A stretch of 64,000 nt of DNA from Oscillospiraceae bacterium (GTDB lineage Bacteria; Bacillota; Clostridia; Oscillospirales; Oscillospiraceae), in NCBI GenBank assembly GCA_017439425.1, contig JAFSJE010000004.1, positions 62,001-126,000 of the forward strand, read 5' to 3'. This document shows, piece by piece, positions 23,714 through 32,181 of this stretch. Position 1 is the first letter of the stretch, and each line of letters opens with the position of its first letter. A program made the position numbers and the translations under genes. The notes under the pieces were generated by a model. It was not told the origin of the DNA, did not search any database, and saw only the letters and a list, made by a program, of their open reading frames with translations.

Positions 23714-25609
23714 TTTCTGCTTGAAGCTGTAATATACAGTGCCGTTTTCGAGGTCGTAGCCGCGGCACTCTGCCATTTCGCTGACTGTGACGAGCTGGTA
23801 GCCGTTGTCAATGAGCCACGGAATCGCCTTTATGCAGGCGCGGTAGGTAGGCTCGTGGATGGAGTGCATCAGGATTATCGCACCGTCAAAGGAGTTGTTG
23901 ACAATTTTGTTGAAAACCGCGTCGGCGTTGCGGCTCTGCCAGTCGAGCGTGTCAATCGTCCAGTATATGAGCGGTCTGTCGATCACCTCGCGCACCTTTT
24001 CATTGGAGTTGCCGTATGGCGCGCGGACGAGAGTCGCCTTGTGACCGAGCTTTTCCTCGATTATCGCGTCTGTATCGGCAATCTGCGCGATGACCTTATC
24101 CTGCGGCAGCGAGTTGAGGTTGGGGTGACTGTACGTGTGATTGCCGATCTCGCAGCCGAGCTCCTCCATTCTCTCGAGGTACTGCGGATTTCCCTTCAGC
24201 ATATTGCCGCACTCGAAGAAGGTTGCGACTGCGCCGTACTGCTCCAGAAGGTCAAGAAACTTCGGCGTCAGCGAACGGCTCGGGCCGTCGTCAAAGGTGA
24301 TGGCTATCATCTTTTTCGTGGGATCAAGACCGCGCGGATAGAGCAGCTCGGGCCAATGCTCGCGGGCAAATTCGGTAAAGCCGGTGGAAATGCGCTCCCA
24401 GCCGAAGTCGGTCAGAACGCTGGCGGAGCCGTTCTGCGTGAGCCCGATGAAATTGCCCCTTGCGTCGACTACTGCCTTCGCGGCTCTGACGGAGTAGGGG
24501 AACGCGCCGTCATACTCCTCGCTCGAGGCGACGGAGGAGACGATGTAGACTGTATCGCTCTCTGCCTTGACGGGCGCGGGGAAATGAGCGTTCGGCTCGG
24601 TGATGTAATAGCTGAGGGAGACTATTCCGGCACTCTCCGAGTAACCGTTTATGCCAAGCACCTCATGCTCTGAGCCGTCGGAGAGAGTTATCGTAAGTCT
24701 TGCGGCGCCGACTATATCGTCGTAGGCGGCAACGGATATGTATTCGCCTATATTCACTCCGTGAACGGTTCGCAGAAGCGCGCCGGATCTGTCGTAAACG
24801 GAGAGAAGAAAGAGCTTGTCAGAGCACTTTTCAAGTACCTCCTCCGCGCTGAGAAGAGAAGCGTCCGCGCCGAGGGCGACATCGCCCATGCCGGCGGAGC
24901 TGAGAGCCTCGGCGGTGATCTTTCCGGTCTCGAGAAGCGTTTCGGCAATCGGCTCCTCGCTGCCCTTTACAGAGCCGCCGAGCAGCGCGAGAATCGCGCT
25001 TGCCGCGTCGCCGCGGGTGATGTTATCGCCCTCGACTGTGCTGATAACGCCCTTTTCAAGCGCAAAATCGTACGCATCGCCGAAGTAGAAATCGCCCTCA
25101 TAGCCGAGCGCGCGCAGAAGCATGGTCGCGTATTCGTCCGTGGTTATCGGATAGAGCGCGCCGAGCTTTTCGGAGGAAACGCCCTTTGTGATTCCGCGCG
25201 CAAAGGCGTAGTTAACGGCGCCCTCCGCCCAAGAATCGACGTCGGTAAACGGAGAGACGGGATATGCCTCGTCGCTCGCGTCATCGTGACCGAGAGCGCG
25301 GACGATGAGAACGAGCGCGGCCTCGCGGCTGAGCTGCTCGTCGAGCATATAGTCGACTGTTCCGTCGGGAAGGGGAGCGCCCTTCATAATGCCGAGCGCA
25401 TTGAGCTTTTCTGCGGCCTCAGCCTTCGTAATCAGGGGCTTCGGGCTTATCAGAGTAGTATTTGCGAGAGGCTGAGCCTCGATCGAAGGCGCAATTTCCA
25501 CTGCTGGTGCAGGCTCTGCGGCCGGCTCCGCGGGAGTTTCTGCGACTCTGACTGCACAGCCGGAGAGCATAAGCGCCGCAATTATAGTTAATAAAACAAG
25601 CTTTTTCAT
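23711..25609 (-). CDS. Lipoprotein polysaccharide deacetylase with SLH-like region
   Basis: A 632-residue lipoprotein (lipobox LSGC near residue 18). After an Ala/Pro/Glu linker comes an SLH-like region (about 60-215, with FTDVDSWAEGAVNYAFARGI), then an unassigned domain. A NodB polysaccharide deacetylase domain occupies about 435-620. Its catalytic set is present: TFDDGP at about 438-443, metal-binding HTYSH at about 491-495, RAPYG and a late LMHS. It should remove acetyl groups from peptidoglycan or another wall glycan outside the cell. The last part overlaps the terminator at 23713. Its promoter is not obvious. Confidence 0.93.
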   Translation of the reverse strand: MKKLVLLTIIAALMLSGCAVRVAETPAEPAAEPAPAVEIAPSIEAQPLANTTLISPKPLITKAEAAEKLNALGIMKGAPLPDGTVDYMLDEQLSREAALVLIVRALGHDDASDEAYPVSPFTDVDSWAEGAVNYAFARGITKGVSSEKLGALYPITTDEYATMLLRALGYEGDFYFGDAYDFALEKGVISTVEGDNITRGDAASAILALLGGSVKGSEEPIAETLLETGKITAEALSSAGMGDVALGADASLLSAEEVLEKCSDKLFLLSVYDRSGALLRTVHGVNIGEYISVAAYDDIVGAARLTITLSDGSEHEVLGINGYSESAGIVSLSYYITEPNAHFPAPVKAESDTVYIVSSVASSEEYDGAFPYSVRAAKAVVDARGNFIGLTQNGSASVLTDFGWERISTGFTEFAREHWPELLYPRGLDPTKKMIAITFDDGPSRSLTPKFLDLLEQYGAVATFFECGNMLKGNPQYLERMEELGCEIGNHTYSHPNLNSLPQDKVIAQIADTDAIIEEKLGHKATLVRAPYGNSNEKVREVIDRPLIYWTIDTLDWQSRNADAVFNKIVNNSFDGAIILMHSIHEPTYRACIKAIPWLIDNGYQLVTVSEMAECRGYDLENGTVYYSFKQK

Positions 25610-25732
25610 TATCGGACTCCAAAAAACGTGATGTCAAAATATTATTTTATCACAGATTTTACATTTTTCAATCTTTTATGCTGTTTTTCTTGCTGAATAT
25701 GTGCTATAATCCCTCGGTAAAGAAGGTGAAGC

Positions 25733-26833
25733 ATGAAAAACAGGAGTTTTCTCTCAAGATACGCGACTATGGCGATGGTGCCGCTGGCGTTTGCGGCGCT
25801 GTATTGGCTCTTCTCGCGCTCGCAGGAGATGGCGGAGAAGGCGGTGGAGCTGTTCTCGCGCCCTGCGCGCGATTTTCTCGGAACGCTTAGCTCCGTCGCG
25901 CCATTCTCGATCGCTGAAGTATTGTGCGCTGCGGGGATATTATATGTGGCGATTTTCATCATCCGAACGGTTGTGCAGATTTTCAGCGGCAAATTCGTCG
26001 AAATTCTCAAGCGCGCGATGATTTTAGTGCTCGTCTGCGCTTATCTCGGCGCGGGATATCTCTGCCTCTGGGGCATCGACTACCGCACGCGCACATTCCG
26101 CGAGCGCGAGGCTCTCGGGGGAGGCATAAGCGCTGAGGAGCTCTATAATGCTGCGGCGTTTTTTGTCGACCGGGCAAATAGCCTCGCAGACTCCGTAGAG
26201 CGAGACGAATCGGGCTCGTTTACGGGCAAAGCAGATGAGCTTCTCGGGTGCGCCGCCGGAATTTACGGCGCGGTGCAGGCAAGATTTCCGTCACTTGCCG
26301 GTACTCCGAGAGTGCCGAAGGCCATGATGTTCTCGGCGTTTATGAGCGCTACGGGCTTTACTGGAATCTACTTTCCATATACGGGCGAGTCGAACGTGAA
26401 CGTCGCCCAGCCTGCAATCTTCGTGCCGATGACAGCTGCACATGAGCTTGCGCACCAGCTCGGAGTTACAGATGAGGACGCGTGCAACGCCATCGGCGTG
26501 AGCGCGTGTGTGACGAGCGACGATGCGGCTTATCGCTATTCGGGCTACTTAAACGGCAGTATCTATCTATTAAACGCGCTCTACCGCGCGGATAAGGACG
26601 GCTACAATGAGCTGAGAGCGCGAGTGACCGGCTCGATGACGCGCGATTTTGAGGAGAACAACGCCTACTGGAACTCGGTGCGCTCGTCGAAGCCGGCACA
26701 GATTGCAACAGAGACGATGGAGCAGGTCTACGACGCGTATCTCAAGGCTAACGGCGTTGAGAGCGGCTTCAAGAGCTACGGCGAGTGCGTGGACATCATC
26801 GTGAAGCTCTGGAGCGAGGGATTTTATAAATAA
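25733..26833 (+). CDS. DUF3810-type membrane protein with HExxH motif
   Basis: A 366-residue protein with three N-terminal hydrophobic helices (about 12-30, 55-80 and 92-118) and a large domain that carries HELAHQ near residue 230, a zinc-metallopeptidase signature. The preceding GYTGESNVNVAQPAIFVP-like stretch and the overall layout agree with the DUF3810 family, common in Firmicutes and of unknown substrate. GAAGGTGAA lies 6 bases before the ATG, and a TATAAT box is at 25705. It converges on the phosphoesterase gene with a shared palindromic terminator. Confidence 0.85.
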   Translation: MKNRSFLSRYATMAMVPLAFAALYWLFSRSQEMAEKAVELFSRPARDFLGTLSSVAPFSIAEVLCAAGILYVAIFIIRTVVQIFSGKFVEILKRAMILVLVCAYLGAGYLCLWGIDYRTRTFREREALGGGISAEELYNAAAFFVDRANSLADSVERDESGSFTGKADELLGCAAGIYGAVQARFPSLAGTPRVPKAMMFSAFMSATGFTGIYFPYTGESNVNVAQPAIFVPMTAAHELAHQLGVTDEDACNAIGVSACVTSDDAAYRYSGYLNGSIYLLNALYRADKDGYNELRARVTGSMTRDFEENNAYWNSVRSSKPAQIATETMEQVYDAYLKANGVESGFKSYGECVDIIVKLWSEGFYK

Positions 26834-26835
26834 CA

Positions 26836-26859
26836 AAAGGAGAGGCGCGCCTCTCCTTT
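26836..26859. terminator. Palindromic terminator between converging genes
   Basis: Perfect 24-bp palindrome with arms AAAGGAGAGGCG and its complement, 3 bases after the left gene and touching the stop of the right gene. Confidence 0.75.
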
Positions 26860-27403
26860 AAGTATTATATGTATCGTATTCCTCACCGGCGAGGGTCTTG
26901 AAGCGGAAAACTCCGTTCTCAAGCGTAATGTAGCCGCGAGAGGAGCCTGCCTTCGGAATGGACACCGAGCCGGGATTTATGTAAACTATTCCGCAGTCCA
27001 GCCTTTCGCAGGCGGGAATGTGCGTGTGACCGCAGAGAAGCACGTCGCCCGGCTTCAAGGGCGGAACCTTTTCTCTGCCCCAGATGTGACCGTGAGTTGC
27101 GAAAATTGTACTGTTTCCCTCGAAAATCAGGGCATATTCCGCCATAACCGGAAATTTCAGCACCATCTGATCGACCTCTGCCTCACAGTTGCCGCGCACC
27201 GAGAATATAGAATCCGCTCTCGCATTCAGAAGCGCGATGACCTCCCTCGGGGCGTATTCCTCCGGCAGATCGTTTCTCGGGCCGTGGTATATTATGTCAC
27301 CCAATAGAAGCATTCTTCCGGCCTTTTCCCGTTCAAAGGCGGAGAGCATTTCACGGCAGTATTTTGCCGAGCCGTGGATATCCGAAGCGATAAAAAGCTT
27401 CAT
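26858..27403 (-). CDS. YfcE/MJ0936-family metallophosphoesterase
   Basis: A 181-residue calcineurin-type phosphodiesterase. The metal ligands are visible in order: SDIHG near residue 7, GDIIYHG near 36, GNCE near 72 and THGH/CGHTH (about 100-130). The length and order match E. coli YfcE. The physiological substrate is not known for this group. The ATG at 27403 overlaps the stop of the PatB-type gene by 4 bases (ATGA), so the two are co-translated; the in-frame residues upstream are not part of the fold. Confidence 0.9.
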   Translation of the reverse strand: MKLFIASDIHGSAKYCREMLSAFEREKAGRMLLLGDIIYHGPRNDLPEEYAPREVIALLNARADSIFSVRGNCEAEVDQMVLKFPVMAEYALIFEGNSTIFATHGHIWGREKVPPLKPGDVLLCGHTHIPACERLDCGIVYINPGSVSIPKAGSSRGYITLENGVFRFKTLAGEEYDTYNT

Positions 27404-28572
27404 CCGCGCACCGCCTCTCTGAGTCTCCGGAGCGCCTCCGTGAGAGTTTTCCGCGTGCAGGCGAGGACAATGCGCTGGTACTGCCCGCCGCACTTCCCAA
27501 ATAGACTGCCCGCGTCAAGCCACAGCTTCGCCTTGTTCAGAATGAGATCGTCAAGCTCCTCCGGAGTCAGGCCGAGCGCCGAGAAGTCGATCCACGCAAA
27601 ATAAGTTCCCTCCGGCTCGATGAGGCGAAGCTCGGGTAGATTTTCTCTGAGATACTCGCGCAGATAATCGAGGTTTGCGCGCATATAACCCTTGACCTCG
27701 TCAAGCCACGCCTCGCCGCCCTCGTATGCGGCCTTCGCCGCGACAAGTCCGAGCTTGTTTACGCTCACAAAGCCGTTCGTGGCAAGGGCACGGTTGTATT
27801 TTTCCCGCGCCGCCTCGTTCGGGATAAAGATGTTCGAGCAGGCAAGTCCAGCGAGGTTGAAGCTCTTGCTCGGCGCGGTGCAGATCATAACGAGCTCGCG
27901 GTTTTCGGGACAGACGGAGTCAAAAACTCTGTGCGTATGCCCGGGAAGAGTAAAATCACAGTGTATCTCGTCAGAGACTAAGAATACGTTATGCCTGCGG
28001 CATATTTCGCCGAGGGTGCGTATCTCATCTTCGCTCCACACTCTGCCAACGGGATTGTGCGGCGAGCAGAAAATGAACATTTTTACGTCGTTTTCAATGA
28101 TTTTCCGCTCAATATCGCTAAAGTCCATACGATAATGTCCGTCGTCAAGCTTCAGCTCGCTCTCGATCACACGCCTGCCGTTTGCCTCGGCAACGCTCCT
28201 GAACGGGTAGTAGACCGGCGGCGTTATCATAACGGCGTCGCCCTCGGCGGTAAAGGCGCGGACGGCGTTTGCAATTGCAAACACGACCCCCGGGGTCTTG
28301 ACGAGCCACTCACGCTCGGGCTTCCACCCGAAGCGGCGGCTGAACCAGCCGATAACTGCGTCTGCGTAATCGTCCTTTGTGTCAGAGTAGCCGAAAATAC
28401 CGTGGTCTACTGCGCTTTTCAGCGCGTCAAGCACGCACTCCGGCGCGGGAAAATCCATATCCGCGACCCAGAGCGGCAGAACGCCCTCTGGCTTTCCGAA
28501 CTCCCGGGCAAAGTCCCACTTGAGGCTCATCGTGCCCCGGCGGTCGATTTCTCTGTCAAAATCATAAGTCAT
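27400..28572 (-). CDS. patB: PatB/MalY-type cystathionine beta-lyase / aminotransferase
   Basis: A PLP-dependent fold-type I enzyme of 390 residues. The N-terminus YDFDREIDRRGTMSLKWD and WVADMDFP are hallmarks of PatB/MalY C-S lyases, which split cystathionine or cysteine conjugates. The PLP lysine lies in APSKSFNLAGL, and NPVGRVW is the aminotransferase motif. It is translationally coupled to the phosphoesterase downstream. The ribosome site is poor (GGGTGAT). The gene is divergent from the GT4 gene, with a MITE copy between them. Confidence 0.92.
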   Translation of the reverse strand: MTYDFDREIDRRGTMSLKWDFAREFGKPEGVLPLWVADMDFPAPECVLDALKSAVDHGIFGYSDTKDDYADAVIGWFSRRFGWKPEREWLVKTPGVVFAIANAVRAFTAEGDAVMITPPVYYPFRSVAEANGRRVIESELKLDDGHYRMDFSDIERKIIENDVKMFIFCSPHNPVGRVWSEDEIRTLGEICRRHNVFLVSDEIHCDFTLPGHTHRVFDSVCPENRELVMICTAPSKSFNLAGLACSNIFIPNEAAREKYNRALATNGFVSVNKLGLVAAKAAYEGGEAWLDEVKGYMRANLDYLREYLRENLPELRLIEPEGTYFAWIDFSALGLTPEELDDLILNKAKLWLDAGSLFGKCGGQYQRIVLACTRKTLTEALRRLREAVRG

Positions 28573-28611
28573 ATAATCACCCGAAGCTATTATACATTGT
28601 TTTAAGCGAAG

Positions 28612-28640
28612 TTGCAAATACTATCACAATGTGTTACAAT
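28612..28640 (+). promoter_or_regulatory. Promoter upstream of the GT4 gene, interrupted by the MITE
   Basis: -35 TTGCAA, a 17-base spacer and -10 TACAAT. The -10 overlaps the first palindrome of the MITE copy, so transcripts toward 28942 would carry the whole element in a long leader. Confidence 0.55.
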
Positions 28641-28659
28641 AATCGCATACGCGATTATT
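28638..28659. repeat. Palindromic target duplication, left (copy A)
   Basis: Arms AATAATCGC and GCGATTATT around ATAC. Repeated with one change at 28823-28844 on the other side of the inserted element. Confidence 0.75.
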
Positions 28660-28822
28660 CAATGCGTCGACAAAGTCTCCGCATCGAACATATTTTGCAC
28701 TCTCTGAGCGCAAAATATGACGCCTGCGGGCGGGTTATGCGACGTGAAGGGGCCTCTTGGCCGGCCCCTTCACAGAACCCCGCCACCTTTATCCAACGCT
28801 GTTCTTCTTTGTCTACAGTCTG
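28660..28822 (+). mobile_element. 163-bp MITE-like element, copy A
   Basis: About 98% identical to the reverse complement of 39745-39907. The ends carry short inverted repeats (GTCGACAAAG and CTTTGTCTAC). Inside are two strong hairpins: a 14-bp stem starting CATATTTTGC, and one starting GTGAAGGGGCC. It has no coding capacity. It is flanked by direct copies of a 22-bp palindrome, so it must depend on a transposase elsewhere. Confidence 0.8.
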
Positions 28823-28844
28823 AATAATCACATACGCGATTATT
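28823..28844. repeat. Palindromic target duplication, right (copy A)
   Basis: Second copy of the palindrome at 28638-28659 with one substitution (G to A), which breaks one base pair of the hairpin. Confidence 0.75.
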
Positions 28845-28941
28845 ATATTTTATTCAAGTCATTCAAGTCCTTTTTCCCGCCGCTTATGCGGCAGCCGAAA
28901 AAGATGACAAATTATGGCAACATCTATGGAGGTTTCAGAAA

Positions 28942-30300
28942 ATGAAAGTCCTTTTACTGAATGATTCCTTTCCGCCGGTGCTTGACGGGGTTGCGAACGT
29001 GCTTCTGAACTACGCGCACTATCTCACGCAGGATTACGGCGCCGAGGTCATGGTCGGCACGCCGTACTACCCCGACGCGGATTACTCGTCATACCCATAC
29101 AAGGTCGTGACCTATCAGAGCTTCGATACTTCCTCTATCACAAACGGCTACCGCGCGGGAAATCCCTTCGCCTCTAAGGCGATTGCAGAGATGGCGGAGT
29201 TCAAGCCGGATATTATCCACGTCCACTGTCCCGCCTCGGCGGCTGTAATAGCCCGCATTCTGCGCGAGACCACCGGCGCTCCGCTCGTTTTCACCTACCA
29301 CACCAAGTACGATATCGACATACGCCGCGTTGTAAAGAACAAGCTTGTAGCTGATGAGACGATAAAGGCTATGGTCGGCGTTGTTGAGTCGGCAAACGAG
29401 GTGTGGGCGGTCTCTGAGGGCGCGGGCAGGAGCCTTGTTGAGCTCGGCTTCGAGGGCGAATGGAGCGTTATGCCCAACGGCGTTGACTTTGAGCGCGGCA
29501 GGGTAGAGCCGGATAAGGTAGCGGAGGCAACACGCGATTACGACCTCGGCGGCGGAATTCCGGTTTTCCTCTTTGTCGGCAGAATGATGACCTACAAGAA
29601 TATCCCGCTGATCCTCGACGCTTTGAAAATGCTCTCCGACAGCGGGCGCGACTATCGCGCAGTGTTCATCGGCAAGGGCCCCGATAAGGAGCTTATGGAG
29701 GAGAAGGCGAAGGAGCTCGGCATCGCGGACAAGACAATTTTCACCGGCCCCATCTACGACCGCGATACGCTCCGCGCGTGGAATACGAGAGCCGACCTCT
29801 TTCTGTTCCCGTCCACCTTCGATACGAACGGACTTGTAGTGCGCGAGGCGGCGGCATGCGGACTCGGAAGCGTGCTTGTGCGCGGCTCCTGCGCCGCTGA
29901 GGGAGTTACGGACGGAGAAAACGGATTCCTCATCGACGAGAGCGCCGAATCGCTTTTTGAGCTGCTCAAAAAGGTCTCCGGCGACTTTGAGCTTATGCAC
30001 CGCGTGGGTGAGAACGCGATGAACGAGCTTTATATGTCCTGGCGCGACTGCGTAGGTATCGCGTACCGCCGCTACGAAAAGATACTCACGGAGAAGGAGC
30101 TCGGAACCCTCCCCGTAAAGAAGAAGGACGCCTCCGACCTTCTCGTTTCGATGACGGCAAAGACGATGGAGGAGCAGGAAAAAATGCGCAAATTCTTCAC
30201 CGAGGTCAAGGACTTCTCCCTCGGCATGATGGATAACCGCGCTGAGGAGATTTTTCCGAACGCGGAGCCCTTCTGGAGAGATACGATAAGAAAAGAGTGA
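28942..30300 (+). CDS. GT4-family glycosyltransferase
   Basis: A 452-residue GT-B glycosyltransferase. The N-terminal domain begins LLNDSFPPVLDGVANVLLNYA. The C-terminal domain has VGRMMTYKNIPLILDAL and the donor-binding motif FDTNGLVVREAAACG with its conserved glutamate. Closest in pattern to diacylglycerol glucosyltransferases and other GT4 glucosyltransferases, so it may make membrane glycolipids; the acceptor cannot be fixed from sequence. GGAGG precedes the ATG. It is 6 bases before the oligoglucosidase gene, forming an operon of glucose-handling enzymes. Confidence 0.88.
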   Translation: MKVLLLNDSFPPVLDGVANVLLNYAHYLTQDYGAEVMVGTPYYPDADYSSYPYKVVTYQSFDTSSITNGYRAGNPFASKAIAEMAEFKPDIIHVHCPASAAVIARILRETTGAPLVFTYHTKYDIDIRRVVKNKLVADETIKAMVGVVESANEVWAVSEGAGRSLVELGFEGEWSVMPNGVDFERGRVEPDKVAEATRDYDLGGGIPVFLFVGRMMTYKNIPLILDALKMLSDSGRDYRAVFIGKGPDKELMEEKAKELGIADKTIFTGPIYDRDTLRAWNTRADLFLFPSTFDTNGLVVREAAACGLGSVLVRGSCAAEGVTDGENGFLIDESAESLFELLKKVSGDFELMHRVGENAMNELYMSWRDCVGIAYRRYEKILTEKELGTLPVKKKDASDLLVSMTAKTMEEQEKMRKFFTEVKDFSLGMMDNRAEEIFPNAEPFWRDTIRKE

Positions 30301-30306
30301 GATAAA

Positions 30307-31962
30307 ATGGAGCGGGATTTCAGAACGCTCAGCCTCTATCAGATCTGGATACGCTCATTCTGCGACGGCAACGGCGACGGGATAGGCGACCTTCTCGGCG
30401 TTGAGAGCAAGCTGGATTATATAAAGAGCCTCGGAGTGGACGGGATCTGGTTCAGCCCGATATATCCCTCGCCAAACGCGGATTACGGCTACGATATCTC
30501 TGATTACCGCGCGATCCACCCGGATTACGGCACGATGGAGGACTTCAGGCGAGTTCTTGATAAGGCACACGAGATGGGTCTCGTCGTAATTCTCGACCTC
30601 GTTGTAAACCACACCTCCGACGAGCATAAATGGTTCATCGAGAGCCGCAAGAGCCGCGATAACCCTTACTCCGACTACTATATCTGGCGAGATCCGCGTT
30701 TCAAGGGCGAGGAGAGACTGCCGCCGAACAACTGGTTTTCACAGTTTGAGGGGCTCGCGTGGGAGTATGCGCCGGAGAGAGGGCAGTATTACCTGCACGT
30801 CTTTGCAAAAAAGCAGCCCGACCTCAATATGGACAACCCCCGTGTGCGCGAGGAGGTCAAGGGCATAATGCGCTTCTGGCTCGATATGGGGGTCGACGGC
30901 TTCCGCGAGGACGTCATCACCTACATCTCAAAGCACCACGATCTTCCGGACGGCATACCGTTCCTGCCCGCGATCAACGGCCTGCGCTTTTATAAGGACG
31001 GGCCGAACCTTGTAAAGTATCTCCGCGAGTTCCGCTCTGTTGCGAAGGAGTACGGCGCGCTGCAGATCGGCGAGGCGCCGATGACGCCGGTGGACACCGC
31101 GCTGACGTATATCTCGGGCGAGGACCGCGTGCTCGACATGATGATCGAGTTCGATACGATGTACGCCGATTGCCTCTTTTCGGAGTACGTCCGCCTGCCG
31201 TTCTCACTCAGAAGATTAAAGCGCGCGTTCACACGCTGGCAGTATAAGCTTCAGGGGCGCGCGTGGAACACGCTCTACCTTGAAAATCATGATCACCCGC
31301 GCGTAATAAGCCGCTACGGAAGCGAGAAATACCGCACAGAGAGCGGCAAAGCGCTCGCCGCAAGCTACATATTCCAGCAGGGCGTGCCTTTTATCTATCA
31401 GGGGCAGGAGATCGGCATGCTGAACATCGCGCTTCCGAGCATAGACGATTACATAGACGTCGCATCAAAGAACAGCTACCACTCAATTTTCACCTTCGAG
31501 TCGCCGGCGCGCAGACTCCGGCGCGTGCAGTACGGCTCGCGCGATTCGGCGAGAACGCCGATGCAGTGGACATCGGGCGAAAACGCGGGCTTCACAAGCG
31601 GCAAGCCGTGGTTTTATGTAAACCCGAACTACAAGGAGATAAACGCCGAAGCCGAGGAGCGCGACGAGAACAGCATACTGAACTTTTACCGCGCGTGCCT
31701 CGCGCTCAGAAAGGCGACCCCGGCGCTCCTCTACGGCGAGTACAGAGAGTATAAGCGTCTCTCCGGCAGAATATATATGTACACGCGCGCTTATGAGGGC
31801 GAGCGGGTGCTCATTGTCGTGAGCTTTTCGGAAAAGGAAGTAAAATACCGCCTTTCGCGCGCTCTCAGAGGCGGAGAGGCTAAGCTTCTCCTCGGCTCGT
31901 ATCGCGGAGGAGAGAAGCTGTGCGCGCTCAGACCCTACGAGGCACAGATTTGGAAATTGTAG
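30307..31962 (+). CDS. malL: GH13 alpha-glucosidase (oligo-1,6-glucosidase type)
   Basis: A 551-residue cytosolic GH13 subfamily 31 enzyme that hydrolyses terminal alpha-glucosidic bonds of isomaltose-type or sucrose-type sugars. The catalytic residues are Asp202 (GFREDVI), Glu256 (QIGEAP) and Asp329 (ENHDHPR). The Val directly after Asp202 is the residue associated with alpha-1,6 specificity in this family. The QIWIRSFCDGNGDGIGDL opening and calcium-loop-like DGNGDG are typical. Translation follows the GT4 gene after 6 bases. A slot for malL in sucrose and isomaltulose pathways fits the downstream PTS. Confidence 0.93.
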   Translation: MERDFRTLSLYQIWIRSFCDGNGDGIGDLLGVESKLDYIKSLGVDGIWFSPIYPSPNADYGYDISDYRAIHPDYGTMEDFRRVLDKAHEMGLVVILDLVVNHTSDEHKWFIESRKSRDNPYSDYYIWRDPRFKGEERLPPNNWFSQFEGLAWEYAPERGQYYLHVFAKKQPDLNMDNPRVREEVKGIMRFWLDMGVDGFREDVITYISKHHDLPDGIPFLPAINGLRFYKDGPNLVKYLREFRSVAKEYGALQIGEAPMTPVDTALTYISGEDRVLDMMIEFDTMYADCLFSEYVRLPFSLRRLKRAFTRWQYKLQGRAWNTLYLENHDHPRVISRYGSEKYRTESGKALAASYIFQQGVPFIYQGQEIGMLNIALPSIDDYIDVASKNSYHSIFTFESPARRLRRVQYGSRDSARTPMQWTSGENAGFTSGKPWFYVNPNYKEINAEAEERDENSILNFYRACLALRKATPALLYGEYREYKRLSGRIYMYTRAYEGERVLIVVSFSEKEVKYRLSRALRGGEAKLLLGSYRGGEKLCALRPYEAQIWKL

Positions 31963-31989
31963 ACTTATGCCGCAATTTTCACACAAATT

Positions 31990-32018
31990 TTGTCGTATTG
32001 TATATTTATAACTAAAAT
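31990..32018 (+). promoter_or_regulatory. Possible distal promoter of the sucrose block
   Basis: TTGTCG, a 17-base spacer and TAAAAT, 164 bases before the amylosucrase-like gene. Confidence 0.5.
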
Positions 32019-32079
32019 AATAAAGCTTGCGTCTGCAAGTTGCACAAAACACCGCGTTTTTCTTTGGACACTATGTGCA

Positions 32080-32108
32080 TTGAAAAGTTGCCGCCAAAAT
32101 GATAAAAT
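32080..32108 (+). promoter_or_regulatory. Proximal promoter of the sucrose block
   Basis: TTGAAA, a 17-base spacer and TAAAAT. A transcript from here would run at once into the hairpin at 32124. Confidence 0.6.
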
Positions 32109-32123
32109 TTAATAAATTCCAAG

Positions 32124-32160
32124 GAGCAAAGTCCGTTAATAGATGGTCTTTGCTCTTTTT
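32124..32160 (+). terminator. Leader terminator (possible attenuator)
   Basis: Stem GAGCAAAGTCC/GGTCTTTGCTC (one mismatch) followed by TTTTT, placed between the promoter and the amylosucrase-like start at 32182. No gene ends here, so the terminator lies inside the leader and would need to be overcome for expression. No BglG-type antiterminator site is recognisable. Confidence 0.65.
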
Positions 32161-32181
32161 GTGTCTGAAAGGAGCGGGACT

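Noticed and set aside
28757..28945. Short frames across the MITE (also at 39172-39810 on the minus strand)
   Set aside because: They arise from the repeat itself, differ beyond its ends and have no ribosome site.
32101..32160. BglG/SacT-type RAT antiterminator site in the amylosucrase leader
   Set aside because: The leader sequence does not resemble the conserved RAT stem-loop.
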